64,000 bases of DNA from NCBI RefSeq assembly GCF_000428525.1, contig NZ_AUAC01000002.1, positions 62,001 to 126,000 of the forward strand, read 5' to 3'. Each line of letters starts with the position of its first letter. The stretch's first letter is position 1. The position numbers and the translations under genes are program-made. The DNA comes from Hellea balneolensis DSM 19091. Its GTDB lineage: Bacteria; Pseudomonadota; Alphaproteobacteria; Caulobacterales; Maricaulaceae. The notes under the pieces were generated by a model that was given only the letters and a program-made list of their open reading frames with translations, did not search any database and was not told where the DNA came from. This document shows, piece after piece, positions 16,806 to 26,760 of the stretch.

Positions 16806-19800
16806 GTGCAAATTCAGCTTAACCGATATGCAAGCCGTGAGCTTGACCTTATTGCGGCTGGACTGCCCGAAGGTGCTGATGCGCTCGTCTTCACGAGGGC
16901 TGTACGGCAGCGTAGCGGACGCGCCATGTTTATCGCGCGTGATGATACGCGGGCATCAGGATTTATAGCCGCTTGCCGATTTTTCGCGCCTGACATACCT
17001 GTTTTATCTCTCCCGTCTTGGGATTGCCTTCCATATGACCGTGTGTCTCCTAGCCGTACTTTGGCAGCTAGGCGCGCAGCGGCCTTGCATAGCTTATTAA
17101 TCGCCCCAATTGATCAACCTATTATTATTGTTACGACCATTAGTGCGGCTACGCAAAAAGTTGCCCCGCGCTCTGTTATTGCCGGTGCTGGATTTCACGC
17201 TGCGGTTGGACAGCAGCTTAGGCGGGAAGTGCTTGAATCTTATCTGTCTGACAATGGTTATTCACGTGCCTCAACCGTGATGGAGGCAGGGGATTTTGCT
17301 ATTCGCGGCGGATTGATAGATATATTTCCGCCTGCATTGGAAAGCCCGATAAGGCTAGATTTCTTTGGGGATGAGCTCGAATCTATTCGTGCTTTTGATG
17401 TTGAAACGCAGCGGACAACTGAAAAGTTAAAGCAGGTTCAACTCGCGCCCGTAAGTGAAGTTCTGATGTCTGATCTCGCTGTAGCGACATTTCGGAAAAA
17501 TTATATTGCCGCTTTTGGCGGCGGCGTCAGTAAAGACCCCATCTATGCGTCGGTTGTGGAGGGTATCCGCCCGCAAGGGATAGAGCATTATTTGCCGCTA
17601 TTCTATTCACAGGTTGAAACCATTTTTGATTATGCGGGGCCAGACACTCTTATCGCCTTTGATGGATTGCTCGAAGAAGCGCGTATTGAGCGCCGAGACC
17701 TGATTGAGGACTTTTATAGTTCTCGCCAAGAATATGTAGAGGCGCGTGACACAGGTTCAGGTGATCCGTCTAAAACGGCGGGTGTTTACCGTCCATTGCC
17801 AACCCATCGATTATATCTTGAAGATGAAAGCTGGGTTGAGATTACAGCGCCGCTTCAAATCCGAAACCATACAGCTTTTATCCCGCCGGACGCTGAGAAC
17901 AAAGTAGGTTTCGGCGGTAAGTTAGGCCGCAACTTTTCGATTGAACGCCGCACAGAAGGGGCAAATGTCTTTGAAGCTGTCGTCGACTATGTCCGAACAT
18001 TAAAGAATGAGAAAAAGAAAATTCTGATTGCAGCCTGGACTGAAGGGTCTTCTGAGCGACTTGGAAATGTGCTCGAAGATCACAATCTTATTGCCTCTCA
18101 AGAAAAACGAGGCCCTGATGCGCTCAAGATTCCTCCCGGCACGGTAAGACGTGTTATCCTGCCAATTGAGCAAGGTTTTACCTTCGGTGATCTATCTGTC
18201 ATTTCAGAACAAGATATTTTGGGTGACCGTTTGGTCAATCGCGGGCGCAAGCGAAAAGCCAAAAATTTTATATCAGAAGCGGCAGCCTTAACGCCGGGTG
18301 ACTTAATCATTCATATTGACCATGGTTTAGGCCGATATCTCGGTCTTCAAACGTTACAGGTGCAAGATGCACCTCATGATTGCCTACAGCTAGAATATCA
18401 TGGCGGCGCAAAGCTTTATTTGCCCGTCGAGAATATTGAGCTGCTCTCCCGATATGGCTCAGCGGGTGATGGGGCTGTTCTTGATAAGTTAGGTGGCGTG
18501 GCTTGGCAGTCTCGTAAGGCAAAAGCCAAACAACGACTGAAAGACATGGCGGGAGAACTCATTGTTATTGCGGCCAAGCGGGCTATGCGAACATGTGAGC
18601 CAACCATCATTGAAGATGGGCCTTATAATGAGTTTTGCGCGCGGTTCCCTTATGCGGAAACCAATGACCAACTCAGCGCTATAGAGGACGTCTTTGGCGA
18701 TCTTCGCAGCGGAAAGCCGATGGACCGCTTAATTTGCGGAGATGTTGGTTTTGGTAAAACAGAGGTCGCTTTGCGGGCAGCCTTTGCTGTGGCGATGAGC
18801 GGTAAGCAAGTTGCCATAGTTGCTCCGACGACAATTTTATCACGCCAGCATTTTAAAACTTTTTCAGAGCGGTTTAGAGGGTGGCCTGTTAAAGTCAGGC
18901 AACTCTCTCGTTTAGTTACAGCTAAGGATGCCAAAGCCACAAAAGAAGAGCTCTCCAAAGGGCAATGTGAAATTGTCGTCGGAACACATGCATTATTGGC
19001 TAAGTCGATCCAGTTTTCTGATTTGGGCATGATAATCGTGGATGAAGAACAGCGTTTTGGTGTACAGCACAAAGAGCGTCTGAAATCATTGCGCGCAGAT
19101 ATGCATGTACTAACTCTTACGGCGACGCCAATCCCGCGGACCTTACAAATGGCGCTGTCAGGCATTCGTGACCTTTCGCTTATTGCAACCCCGCCTGTCG
19201 ATCGCCTTGCGGTTCGAACCTATGTCTCGCCATTTGATGAGGTGTCTATTCGCAAAGCAATCTTGCGGGAGCGTTATCGCGGCGGACAATCCTTCTTTGT
19301 GGCACCCCGAATTGCTGACATCCCCCGCATTGAAGAGTTTATGCGCGAATCCGTGCCCGAAGTGAAATATGTGATTGCACATGGACAGATGGTACCGGGC
19401 GCGCTCGAAGATATTATGACCGCCTTTTATGACGGACAATATGATGTGCTAATTTCGACCTCTATCATTGAAAGCGGAATTGATATCCCGTCTGCCAATA
19501 CCATGATTGTTTACAGGGCTGATCGCTTTGGCCTCGCGCAGCTCTATCAGATGCGCGGTAGGGTGGGGCGATCCAAGGTAAGGGCTTATGCCTATCTTAC
19601 AATGCCTGAAGCGCACCTTGCCACGCAAGGCGCTCAACAGCGCCTCAAGATATTGCAATCGCTTGATACATTGGGCGCAGGCTTTACGCTCGCTAGTCAT
19701 GACCTAGATATGCGCGGCGGAGGTAATCCGCTCGGCGAAGAGCAATCCGGCCACATCAAAGATCTGGGCGTGGAGCTGTACCAGCATATGCTTGAAGAAG

Positions 19801-20279
19801 CGGTTGCGGAGCTTCGAAATGACGAGACACATAAAGATCAAAGCTGGTCACCCCAAGTCAATGTGGGCGTCGCAATTCTTATTCCCGAGAACTATATTCA
19901 AGACCTAAACCTCAGGCTCGCGACCTATCGCAGGATATCAGAAATTGAGGATGACGCGGCAGGCGATGCCTTAGCCGCTGAGCTCATCGACCGTTTTGGA
20001 AAATTACCCGAAGAAGTGGACTCGTTACTAAAAGTCATGAAAATCAAACGCTTATGTCGACAAGCGCATATTGAAAAGATAGATGCAGGCCCTATGGGCG
20101 TCGTACTGACGGTGCGTCATAAAGATGTGTCTGATCCGTCAATTATACTAAATGCGATTACCAAAAATCCGGGATGGCGGTTAAGGCCTGATCAAACAAT
20201 TTTGGTCAAAGGTAATTTCGAAAACCCAATGACACGTCTCAGAGGGGTGGAACGTGCTGTAAAGGCTTTGATACGTTGA
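16806..20279 (+). CDS. mfd: Transcription-repair coupling factor Mfd
   Basis: Large translocase that displaces stalled RNA polymerase at lesions and recruits UvrA. The 1157 residues are the normal length. The N-terminal UvrB-like modules include SRASTVMEAGDFAIRGGLIDIFP at about 155-178. The RNA polymerase-interacting region follows at about 495-560. RecG-type helicase motifs follow: Walker A ICGDVGFGKTEVAL at about 645, DEEQRFG at about 745, TATPIPRTL and QMRGRVGRS. The C-terminal TRCF domain spans about 1010-1120. The start is GTG immediately after the sdhE stop. The stop at 20279 abuts the convergent REC-GGDEF-like gene with no spacer. Confidence 0.96.
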   Translation: MQIQLNRYASRELDLIAAGLPEGADALVFTRAVRQRSGRAMFIARDDTRASGFIAACRFFAPDIPVLSLPSWDCLPYDRVSPSRTLAARRAAALHSLLIAPIDQPIIIVTTISAATQKVAPRSVIAGAGFHAAVGQQLRREVLESYLSDNGYSRASTVMEAGDFAIRGGLIDIFPPALESPIRLDFFGDELESIRAFDVETQRTTEKLKQVQLAPVSEVLMSDLAVATFRKNYIAAFGGGVSKDPIYASVVEGIRPQGIEHYLPLFYSQVETIFDYAGPDTLIAFDGLLEEARIERRDLIEDFYSSRQEYVEARDTGSGDPSKTAGVYRPLPTHRLYLEDESWVEITAPLQIRNHTAFIPPDAENKVGFGGKLGRNFSIERRTEGANVFEAVVDYVRTLKNEKKKILIAAWTEGSSERLGNVLEDHNLIASQEKRGPDALKIPPGTVRRVILPIEQGFTFGDLSVISEQDILGDRLVNRGRKRKAKNFISEAAALTPGDLIIHIDHGLGRYLGLQTLQVQDAPHDCLQLEYHGGAKLYLPVENIELLSRYGSAGDGAVLDKLGGVAWQSRKAKAKQRLKDMAGELIVIAAKRAMRTCEPTIIEDGPYNEFCARFPYAETNDQLSAIEDVFGDLRSGKPMDRLICGDVGFGKTEVALRAAFAVAMSGKQVAIVAPTTILSRQHFKTFSERFRGWPVKVRQLSRLVTAKDAKATKEELSKGQCEIVVGTHALLAKSIQFSDLGMIIVDEEQRFGVQHKERLKSLRADMHVLTLTATPIPRTLQMALSGIRDLSLIATPPVDRLAVRTYVSPFDEVSIRKAILRERYRGGQSFFVAPRIADIPRIEEFMRESVPEVKYVIAHGQMVPGALEDIMTAFYDGQYDVLISTSIIESGIDIPSANTMIVYRADRFGLAQLYQMRGRVGRSKVRAYAYLTMPEAHLATQGAQQRLKILQSLDTLGAGFTLASHDLDMRGGGNPLGEEQSGHIKDLGVELYQHMLEEAVAELRNDETHKDQSWSPQVNVGVAILIPENYIQDLNLRLATYRRISEIEDDAAGDALAAELIDRFGKLPEEVDSLLKVMKIKRLCRQAHIEKIDAGPMGVVLTVRHKDVSDPSIILNAITKNPGWRLRPDQTILVKGNFENPMTRLRGVERAVKALIR

Positions 20280-21662
20280 TTAAGCGCTTATTTTAGTAAA
20301 TGAAACAGGTTCGCCGTTAAGCTCCGAAAGAGCCGTTTCAATCAGCGTTTCACTATTTTCGTGAGGCATCATATCAATCAGAGCCGTCTCCAGCGATACT
20401 GTGAAGGCACCATTTTCATTATCACCCGAATCAAAAGCTGCGCAATCCACGATGGCTGATATCCGCTTAAGAACCGACGAAACAGAGGCATGGTTTTGGC
20501 CCGGGAAGGCAATTGCAAATGTGTTTGCGTCGAGCCGTGCTGTAATGTCTTGCATCCTGACAAGATTTTTAAGCATAGTTCCGACTTGAGAAATCGCGTT
20601 TGATATTCTCTCCTCAGACACCTCAAAATGCGCATTAGGTTTAACGCTTACAGCTAATAGGGCGAGAGGCTCTTGATCAGATTTCATGTTTTCACAGACG
20701 CGATGCATATGAGCCTTAAAGAACGCCTTATTAAAAACCCCTGAGGGGGTATCAATACATTTCTCGCCGCCAACGGCGCTGAATTCGGTTTTGAGTTGAT
20801 CGTGAATACGGTGATAATTTGCGAGTTCCAGTATGCGGCCGCTAATCTCTTGCGTATCGGCATTTGAATAGAGTATATCTCGCGCCCCTTTTTTGTAAGC
20901 AAGATCATGGTCTTGGAATGTATCCTTATTCACCAAAAATAGGGTTGGAACATGGAAAAGCCTAGCATTCCGGCGCATTGTATCTGAAATAGTCAGGGCG
21001 GGTTCTGATTGCTGAAGCGCATTCATGACAACCGCATCAAATGTGCGTTCATGTAAATAATCGAAAGCACTAAATGATGTGAAAGCGGCGACGACTTCCA
21101 CATTCTTTTTTTGCAATGAATTGATAATGACCATGAAGTCAGGTGTCGCCTTACCAATAAACAGTATGCGAAACGGATTACTTAGGACGTCATCAGACAA
21201 TGTGTAATCAATATCAAAACTCTCGCGGAGAGTATCGACGCGGCGAATAATCTCTCGCTCCATTTGTCCCAAGCGTATTATTGAGCTTACGCGATTAGCA
21301 ATTTGTGTAATGTGTGCTGGCGGGAAAATAACGCTGTCAAATATAGATGAGTCTATATTTCCCGGACGTGTTAACGCACCGATAAAGGGGACGTTTTTAG
21401 ATGCAAAATGGCTTTTCAAGGCATTTATAATTAAAGGGGTCTTCTCGATATAGTCAGTAAAGACGAATAACACAGCACTTGGAGCGGCAACGGGCGTTCC
21501 CTTGAGAGTGTTGCCGTCAAATTCACAGAATTTTATTTCATAGCCTAAACTCGCAAGTGAATCCCCAATAAAACTGGACTCATGCATATTATCCGTAGCA
21601 ATGAGAACGGTCATTTTTGTGGGTGCCACATTTAATGCAGGAGAATCGCTGTGCATAACCAT
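20280..21662 (-). CDS. REC-REC-degenerate GGDEF protein, PopA/PleD-like
   Basis: 460 residues arranged as two receiver-like domains (about 18-130 and 165-280) and a GGDEF-type domain (about 300-455), the architecture of PleD and its paralogue PopA in Caulobacter. Both receivers lack an obvious phospho-acceptor; the second has VVMNAL where VLLD would be expected. The active-site loop reads ARLDANTFAIAFPG instead of the GG(D/E)EF signature, so diguanylate cyclase activity is unlikely. The inhibitory-site motif RxxD is retained as RMQD (369-372) at exactly PleD spacing before the loop. This favours a c-di-GMP-binding effector, as PopA is. The start could also be the ATG two codons downstream. 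It is transcribed toward mfd and is separated from the M2 peptidase gene by a terminator. Confidence 0.72.
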   Translation of the reverse strand: MVMHSDSPALNVAPTKMTVLIATDNMHESSFIGDSLASLGYEIKFCEFDGNTLKGTPVAAPSAVLFVFTDYIEKTPLIINALKSHFASKNVPFIGALTRPGNIDSSIFDSVIFPPAHITQIANRVSSIIRLGQMEREIIRRVDTLRESFDIDYTLSDDVLSNPFRILFIGKATPDFMVIINSLQKKNVEVVAAFTSFSAFDYLHERTFDAVVMNALQQSEPALTISDTMRRNARLFHVPTLFLVNKDTFQDHDLAYKKGARDILYSNADTQEISGRILELANYHRIHDQLKTEFSAVGGEKCIDTPSGVFNKAFFKAHMHRVCENMKSDQEPLALLAVSVKPNAHFEVSEERISNAISQVGTMLKNLVRMQDITARLDANTFAIAFPGQNHASVSSVLKRISAIVDCAAFDSGDNENGAFTVSLETALIDMMPHENSETLIETALSELNGEPVSFTKISA

Positions 21663-21713
21663 GTGATAAATTAAACGACAAGTTCTTTCCGAGCCGTTAA
21701 CTATAATAAAAAA

Positions 21714-21737
21714 CCCACTTAATTTACATTAAGCGGG
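21714..21737 (-). terminator. Rho-independent terminator of the M2 peptidase gene
   Basis: On the minus strand, CCCGCTTAA-TGTAAA-TTAAGTGGG forms a 9-bp stem with one G-U pair, followed at once by a run of T (complement of 21707-21713). It lies 34 nt past the metallopeptidase stop and upstream of the PopA-like gene, separating the two transcripts. Confidence 0.8.
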
Positions 21738-21771
21738 CCTTGTTTTTATAATGTGCTACTGCATAAGTGGG

Positions 21772-23667
21772 TTATTTTGACCAACCACAACTTCTGTCTT
21801 TGTTTTGCTCTTCCAAATAGGTCATGAGAGGCGCAAAATATTCTAAAATAGCAGATCCATCCATATCGCGCGTGCCTGTAAAAGCTTCCAGAGCATCAGG
21901 CCATGGCTTAGACGCACCCATCTCCATCATGGCGTTAAAGCGACGACCTACTTCTTTATTGTCATAAATTGAACATTGATGGAGTGGACCTTCAAATCCG
22001 GCCATATCACAAGCGGCTTTATGAAATTGGAATTGCAGAATGTGAGCAAGAAAATATCGCATGTATGGCGTATTGCCCGGAATATGGAATTTAGCGCCTG
22101 GATCAAATGCATCGCCAGGGCGTGTTTCGCCGGGATGACGAAGACCCTGATACTTTTCGCGTAGCTCCCACCAGCCTGAGTTATATTCGCTTTCGCTATA
22201 CTCTCCGGAAAAGACCTTCCACCGCCATTGATCCACCATTAGGCCGAACGGAAGAAATGCCACTTTATCCATAGCTTGACGCATAAGAAGTGCAAGATCA
22301 GCATCTGCTCCCGGGATGTCTTTCTCATCAAGCAATCCAATTTTTACGAGATATTCTGGCGTGATCGAGAGCGCAATCATATCGCCAATAGCCTCATGGA
22401 AACCATCATTCGCACCAGTCTTATAAAAGACGGGTTGGTCTTTATAGGCGCGTTGATAGAAATTATGGCCAAGCTCATGATGGACTGTAACAAAATCCTC
22501 ACCATTTATTTTGGTGCACATTTTTATGCGGATGTCCTCAAGATCGTCTAGGTTCCAAGCCGAGGCATGACAGACGACTTCTCGGTCTTCGGGTTTTGTG
22601 ATGAGTGATCGCTCCCAGAATGTTTCGGGAAGAGCTTCAAATCCAAGGGATGTGAAAAATGTTTCGGCGACTTCAACCATTTTCTTCTGATCATAGTCGT
22701 TCTCCTTCAGAAGTGCGGTAATATCCACACCTTCGCCGCCGCCTTTAGGTGCCACCATGTCGTAAATGTTCCCCCAACTTTGCCCCCACATATTTCCAAG
22801 CAGGTCAGCACGAATAGGTGCATCAGCAGGTTGAATGTCATCCCCGTATTTTTCATTCAGGGCCGCCCGCGTATTGCAATGAAGCTGATCATAAAGCGGT
22901 TTAACTTGTCCCCAAAGACGGTCTGCTTCTTTCACAAAGGCTTCTCCGTCCATATCGTAACCACCTCGCCATAGAGCGCCAGCATCGGCATAGCCAAGCT
23001 CCCGCGAGCCCTCATTCACAATATCGACCATTTTGGCATAATCATTCCTCATAGGCGGTGATATCGTTCTCCAGCCTTCCCAAACGGATTGAAGTTCTTC
23101 GGGATTGCGTGATGTGGCTATGATGTCGGATGCTTGCCCAAGGTTTATAATTTCGCCATTGTGTTCAAATTTGCCCGTTCCATACGTGGCTTCTAGACCC
23201 GTCATGATTTTTGCAAGCTTTTCTGCTGCGCCATCCTTTTCTGGGGCAGGGAAGTTACTGCCGCGCTTCAGGCCATCCATTTTTCGCCGCATATCGGCGG
23301 GAAGTGAAAGCTCGTTGAACCGCTTTGCTTCATTTGCCAATCGCGTTGAAAGTTTCGCGCCTTGCGCGCCGGCCATCGCAGCAAGAGCATTTGTATCTTG
23401 TGTGATAAAGTTAGCTTGGATCCAATAGACTTTTGCTGCGAACCCGCTCAGCTCTATGATATCTTTTTCGGCCTGCTCAAGAAATTCTTTTGCTTCCTGA
23501 AGAGTCGGCGCGCCATTTTCCTGCCCAGCATTTGCAGCGGCTGTCAGTGCTTCGACAGCTTTCGTCGGCTTTTCTGCTTCGGCCGTATTAGGCTCGGTTG
23601 ATGCCGGTTGGCATGAGGCGAGTCCTAATGCAGCCAGACTTGCTGCGGTGAGTAAAACTTTGCGCAT
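21772..23667 (-). CDS. M2 family (ACE-like) metallopeptidase, lipoprotein
   Basis: Zinc dipeptidyl carboxypeptidase of the peptidase family M2, related to animal angiotensin-converting enzyme. A lipoprotein signal with lipobox GLASC (Cys about 19) implies a membrane-anchored extracytoplasmic enzyme. The zinc motif is TVHHELGHNFYQ at about 393-397, and the third ligand lies in ANDGFHEAIGDM, spaced as in ACE. Chloride and substrate-pocket segments such as DQWRW and HIPGNTPYMRYFLAH are also visible. Of 631 residues, the first 45 after the Cys are an Ala/Glu-rich linker. Likely role is peptide scavenging. It is divergent from hemH across a 127-nt intergenic region. Confidence 0.92.
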   Translation of the reverse strand: MRKVLLTAASLAALGLASCQPASTEPNTAEAEKPTKAVEALTAAANAGQENGAPTLQEAKEFLEQAEKDIIELSGFAAKVYWIQANFITQDTNALAAMAGAQGAKLSTRLANEAKRFNELSLPADMRRKMDGLKRGSNFPAPEKDGAAEKLAKIMTGLEATYGTGKFEHNGEIINLGQASDIIATSRNPEELQSVWEGWRTISPPMRNDYAKMVDIVNEGSRELGYADAGALWRGGYDMDGEAFVKEADRLWGQVKPLYDQLHCNTRAALNEKYGDDIQPADAPIRADLLGNMWGQSWGNIYDMVAPKGGGEGVDITALLKENDYDQKKMVEVAETFFTSLGFEALPETFWERSLITKPEDREVVCHASAWNLDDLEDIRIKMCTKINGEDFVTVHHELGHNFYQRAYKDQPVFYKTGANDGFHEAIGDMIALSITPEYLVKIGLLDEKDIPGADADLALLMRQAMDKVAFLPFGLMVDQWRWKVFSGEYSESEYNSGWWELREKYQGLRHPGETRPGDAFDPGAKFHIPGNTPYMRYFLAHILQFQFHKAACDMAGFEGPLHQCSIYDNKEVGRRFNAMMEMGASKPWPDALEAFTGTRDMDGSAILEYFAPLMTYLEEQNKDRSCGWSK

Positions 23668-23794
23668 GATATCCTCTTATTTTATATTCAATCCCTAGAT
23701 ACTATACTATTCGTAAGCACTGCTGACGTGCGGTCAAGATAGGACAGCATTTAACGCGCCGAATTTAGAAGCCCTATGGCTAAAAGGACACAGA

Positions 23795-24781
23795 ATGACG
23801 GATAAACCCGGGCTTTTACTCGTAAATTTAGGATCTCCTGATGCTCCTACTACAAAAGCGGTACGTAAATATCTATTTCAGTTCCTCCACGATAAGCGCG
23901 TTATTGATACGAGCCGATGGATATGGTGCCCGATTCTGCATTTTATTATTTTGCGCACACGTCCCGCACGCTCAGCTAAAGCCTACGCTAAGGTCTGGGG
24001 GGAAGAGGGCGCTGAAGCACCCCTCGTGGCCATTACTCGCGCTCAGGCAAAGGGTATAGCGGAGCGTTTGGGCGAAGATGTTCATGTTGATATCGCCATG
24101 AGATATGGGAACCCATCCATCGGGAGTGCGCTTGACGCGCTAAAGGCCAAAGGCTGTAGACGCATCGCTATACTTCCGATGTATCCGCAATTTGCAGGGG
24201 CTACCACGGCCTCTGTATATGATGGTGTCGCTAAGGCTCTGACGAGGCGAATGGATGTTCCTGAATTGCGGTATTTGAGGGATTATCACGATGACCCTCG
24301 TTACATAAAAGCATTAGGGGAAGGGCTTAAATCTCATCTTAAGACATTGGACTGGACACCTGATGTAATTATGACATCATATCATGGATTGCCTCAAAGC
24401 TATGTTGATAAGGGCGATCCATATCAGGCAGAATGCATTCATACGACGGATTTGTTACGCGCTCATTTAAATATGAGCCATGCCGATATGCGCACGACAT
24501 TTCAATCACGCTTTGGACCTAAAGCTTGGCTTCAGCCTTATACCGATAACACGCTTGAGAAGTTGCCAAGCGAAGGCATGAAAAAAGTTGCTGTTATGAT
24601 GCCGGGGTTTTCAGCAGATTGTCTTGAGACACTTGAAGAAATCGCTCTCGAGGCCCACGAAACATTCGAAGAGCATGGTGGAGAAAAGTTTACCGCTGTG
24701 CCTTGCCTGAACGACGACCCTGAGCATCTTGATTTTCTAGCCGCCATAGCGAGAGAAAACTTGTTAAAGGGCTGGCTTTAG
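23795..24781 (+). CDS. hemH: Ferrochelatase HemH
   Basis: Inserts Fe2+ into protoporphyrin IX, the last step of protoheme synthesis. The 328 residues begin GLLLVNLGSPDAPTTKAVRKYL. They carry LPMYPQFAGATTASV, the catalytic-His segment MTSYHGLPQSYVDKGDPY, LQPYTDNTLEKLP and the C-terminal MPGFSADCLETLEEI with its conserved Glu. AAAAGGA precedes the ATG. The last 18 nt overlap the convergent P-loop gene. Confidence 0.95.
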   Translation: MTDKPGLLLVNLGSPDAPTTKAVRKYLFQFLHDKRVIDTSRWIWCPILHFIILRTRPARSAKAYAKVWGEEGAEAPLVAITRAQAKGIAERLGEDVHVDIAMRYGNPSIGSALDALKAKGCRRIAILPMYPQFAGATTASVYDGVAKALTRRMDVPELRYLRDYHDDPRYIKALGEGLKSHLKTLDWTPDVIMTSYHGLPQSYVDKGDPYQAECIHTTDLLRAHLNMSHADMRTTFQSRFGPKAWLQPYTDNTLEKLPSEGMKKVAVMMPGFSADCLETLEEIALEAHETFEEHGGEKFTAVPCLNDDPEHLDFLAAIARENLLKGWL

Positions 24782-25408
24782 AGCGCTGAATATCGTTTCA
24801 ATAGTTACATCTGGATCTAAAATCATTGTAGATGTCAGAGTTATGTCGGCTAGCTTAGCATATGACTTACCGCGTGATATCAATAAGTTAGGATAAGCGT
24901 CTAAGATGCTGTCTGTTTTCGATTTGCCGTCTATTTTTTTGTAATGCCCTGCCCAAATTAAAGGTTTGGGCTGTTTAAAATATTGTGTTTTCAAGCGCTC
25001 AAGATGTTCCAGTTTCGCCTCGATATAGACGATGTAAAATTCTTTACGAAGCGTGTTTAAAACGGTTTCATCGGTGTAAATCACGCTTCCCGTTGTATCA
25101 ATCATCGGGTTTTGAACCGTTGTTTGCAGAGCTTCTCGCGTTGCACGCGTTTCAAGCGCAATCGACTCAGCTTCTCTCTCCGCATATCCTTTTGTGTATG
25201 GATGCCCTTGCCACTGTGCAAAGGCTTCCATGCTGTCATGGCCAAGGTTTTCCCAAATGATTTTATCTACTTCTATGAGATTGAAGTCATATCGCACTGC
25301 GAGCCGCATGGCGGTGTAGCTTTTACCAATGTTTGACATTCCGATGAAAGCAAGTTTTAGCCGACCTTCCGCATATTTGTCGTCAAATTCCTGGCGGGTG
25401 AGTTTCAT
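24764..25408 (-). CDS. P-loop NTPase, shikimate kinase-like fold (unknown role)
   Basis: 214-residue cytoplasmic protein with a Walker A motif GMSNIGKS at about 23-30. A pattern like small-molecule kinases follows (FNLIEVDKIIWENLG, then IDTTGSVIYT). I do not recognise a characterised family with certainty. It resembles hypothetical P-loop kinase-like proteins annotated as ATPases. Its start codon overlaps the stop of thrC by 4 nt, so it is translationally coupled to threonine synthase. A role in threonine metabolism is possible but is only inferred from this position. Confidence 0.7.
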   Translation of the reverse strand: MKLTRQEFDDKYAEGRLKLAFIGMSNIGKSYTAMRLAVRYDFNLIEVDKIIWENLGHDSMEAFAQWQGHPYTKGYAEREAESIALETRATREALQTTVQNPMIDTTGSVIYTDETVLNTLRKEFYIVYIEAKLEHLERLKTQYFKQPKPLIWAGHYKKIDGKSKTDSILDAYPNLLISRGKSYAKLADITLTSTMILDPDVTIETIFSALKPAL

Positions 25409-26760
25409 TCTGCGTGGATGGCCAAGTACGCGTCTAAGGCCTGTAAAGATGGCGACATGATATGGAACCGTTTTTTCTTGCGCATTGCTTTTTCAAGCGG
25501 TTTAGGAAGTGGTACATCTTCGCGTATGATGCGCTCGACGCTATCAGCAAATTTAGCGGGATGGGCCGTGCCGACAACGACTTTCACAAAGTCCAAATCT
25601 ACGTCCTCAGAAAAGGCTTCCATCGCGAGGTGGCCCACAGCTGTATGTGGGCACATAACGTAGCCACTTGCGCTGAATATACGGCGCATATGGCGTTCTG
25701 TTTCTTCATCTGAAAAAGACGCCCCCCAACAGACCTCAGATACAGAGTTATAGTCATTGTCATATAAGTCTAGGATACGAGGGAAATTATTCGGACGGCC
25801 AATATCCATAGCATTCGATAATGTCGGAACTGAAGGGCGAGGCGTATACTCGCCAGTTCCAAGATAGTCTACAAAAGGGTCATTTGTGTTATTACCAATA
25901 ACAAAACGTTCAATGGGAGCGCCCATTTTTTTGGCGATTAGCCCTCCGGTTAAGTTGCCTAAATTTCCGGATGGAATGGAATAGACAATGGGAACTCCGG
26001 GATGGGCGGCCTTTAGCTGCAGGCTTGTCCAAAAATAGTAAAAGCTCTGCGGAATAACTCGACCGACATTTATAGAATTGGCGGACATGAGAGAATAACG
26101 CTCTGTCATGTCTTGATTGGCGAATGCGTCTTTTACTAATTGCTGACAGTCGTCGAATGTGCCGTCGATAGAAATCGCTTTCACATTGGAGCCCGCTTTA
26201 CCCATCGTGCAAAGCTGCTGTTCCTGTATTTTACTGACACCGCCTTTTGGAAATAGTATGAAAACATTTATCCCGTCTTGGCCTAAAAAGGCATCTCCTA
26301 TAGCTCCGCCTGTATCACCGGACGTAGCGACGAGTATGGTGCGTTTATCAGCCGTCTTACTCATAATATGGCTTGCAGCCCGTCCCATAAATCTCGCCGC
26401 AAAATCCTTAAAGGCCAAAGTAGGGCCATGAAAAAGCTCAAGGATATAATCCCGTGCGATTTCAGGTGTGGCTGAGTCCAGTTTCTCGCCGTCTAATGTG
26501 ACGAGCGGAACTGGAAAACTATAAGCGTCGCGGCAGATGGCCTTCAAATCTTCATTAGAAAAACGATCATCCACAAAATGCCTTGCAAGCTCAGCTGCGC
26601 AATCTCCAAAACTCATAGCGCCGAGCTTAGCTGTCTCTTGAGGAGAAAAACTGTTTATTTCATCCGGCATCCACAACCCGCCATCGGGCGCAAGGCTCGC
26701 TAATAAAGCATCGCCAAAACTTGCCGTAATTTTCGGGTCAGAATGAGAATGGTAATTCAT
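25405..26760 (-). CDS. thrC: Threonine synthase
   Basis: PLP enzyme converting O-phosphohomoserine to threonine. The 451 residues belong to the longer threonine synthase group. Motifs are MNYHSHSD, GGLWMP near residue 28, the PLP-lysine segment GPTLAFKDFAARFMG (Lys about 117), ATSGDTGGAIGDAF, FPKGGVSKIQEQQ and SGNLGNLTGGLIA. The region before the ATG has no evident Shine-Dalgarno sequence and contains inverted repeats described separately. Upstream on the same strand is the XRE-cupin regulator (51-nt gap); downstream is a coupled P-loop gene. Homoserine kinase and homoserine dehydrogenase are not in the window. Confidence 0.94.
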   Translation of the reverse strand: MNYHSHSDPKITASFGDALLASLAPDGGLWMPDEINSFSPQETAKLGAMSFGDCAAELARHFVDDRFSNEDLKAICRDAYSFPVPLVTLDGEKLDSATPEIARDYILELFHGPTLAFKDFAARFMGRAASHIMSKTADKRTILVATSGDTGGAIGDAFLGQDGINVFILFPKGGVSKIQEQQLCTMGKAGSNVKAISIDGTFDDCQQLVKDAFANQDMTERYSLMSANSINVGRVIPQSFYYFWTSLQLKAAHPGVPIVYSIPSGNLGNLTGGLIAKKMGAPIERFVIGNNTNDPFVDYLGTGEYTPRPSVPTLSNAMDIGRPNNFPRILDLYDNDYNSVSEVCWGASFSDEETERHMRRIFSASGYVMCPHTAVGHLAMEAFSEDVDLDFVKVVVGTAHPAKFADSVERIIREDVPLPKPLEKAMRKKKRFHIMSPSLQALDAYLAIHAE

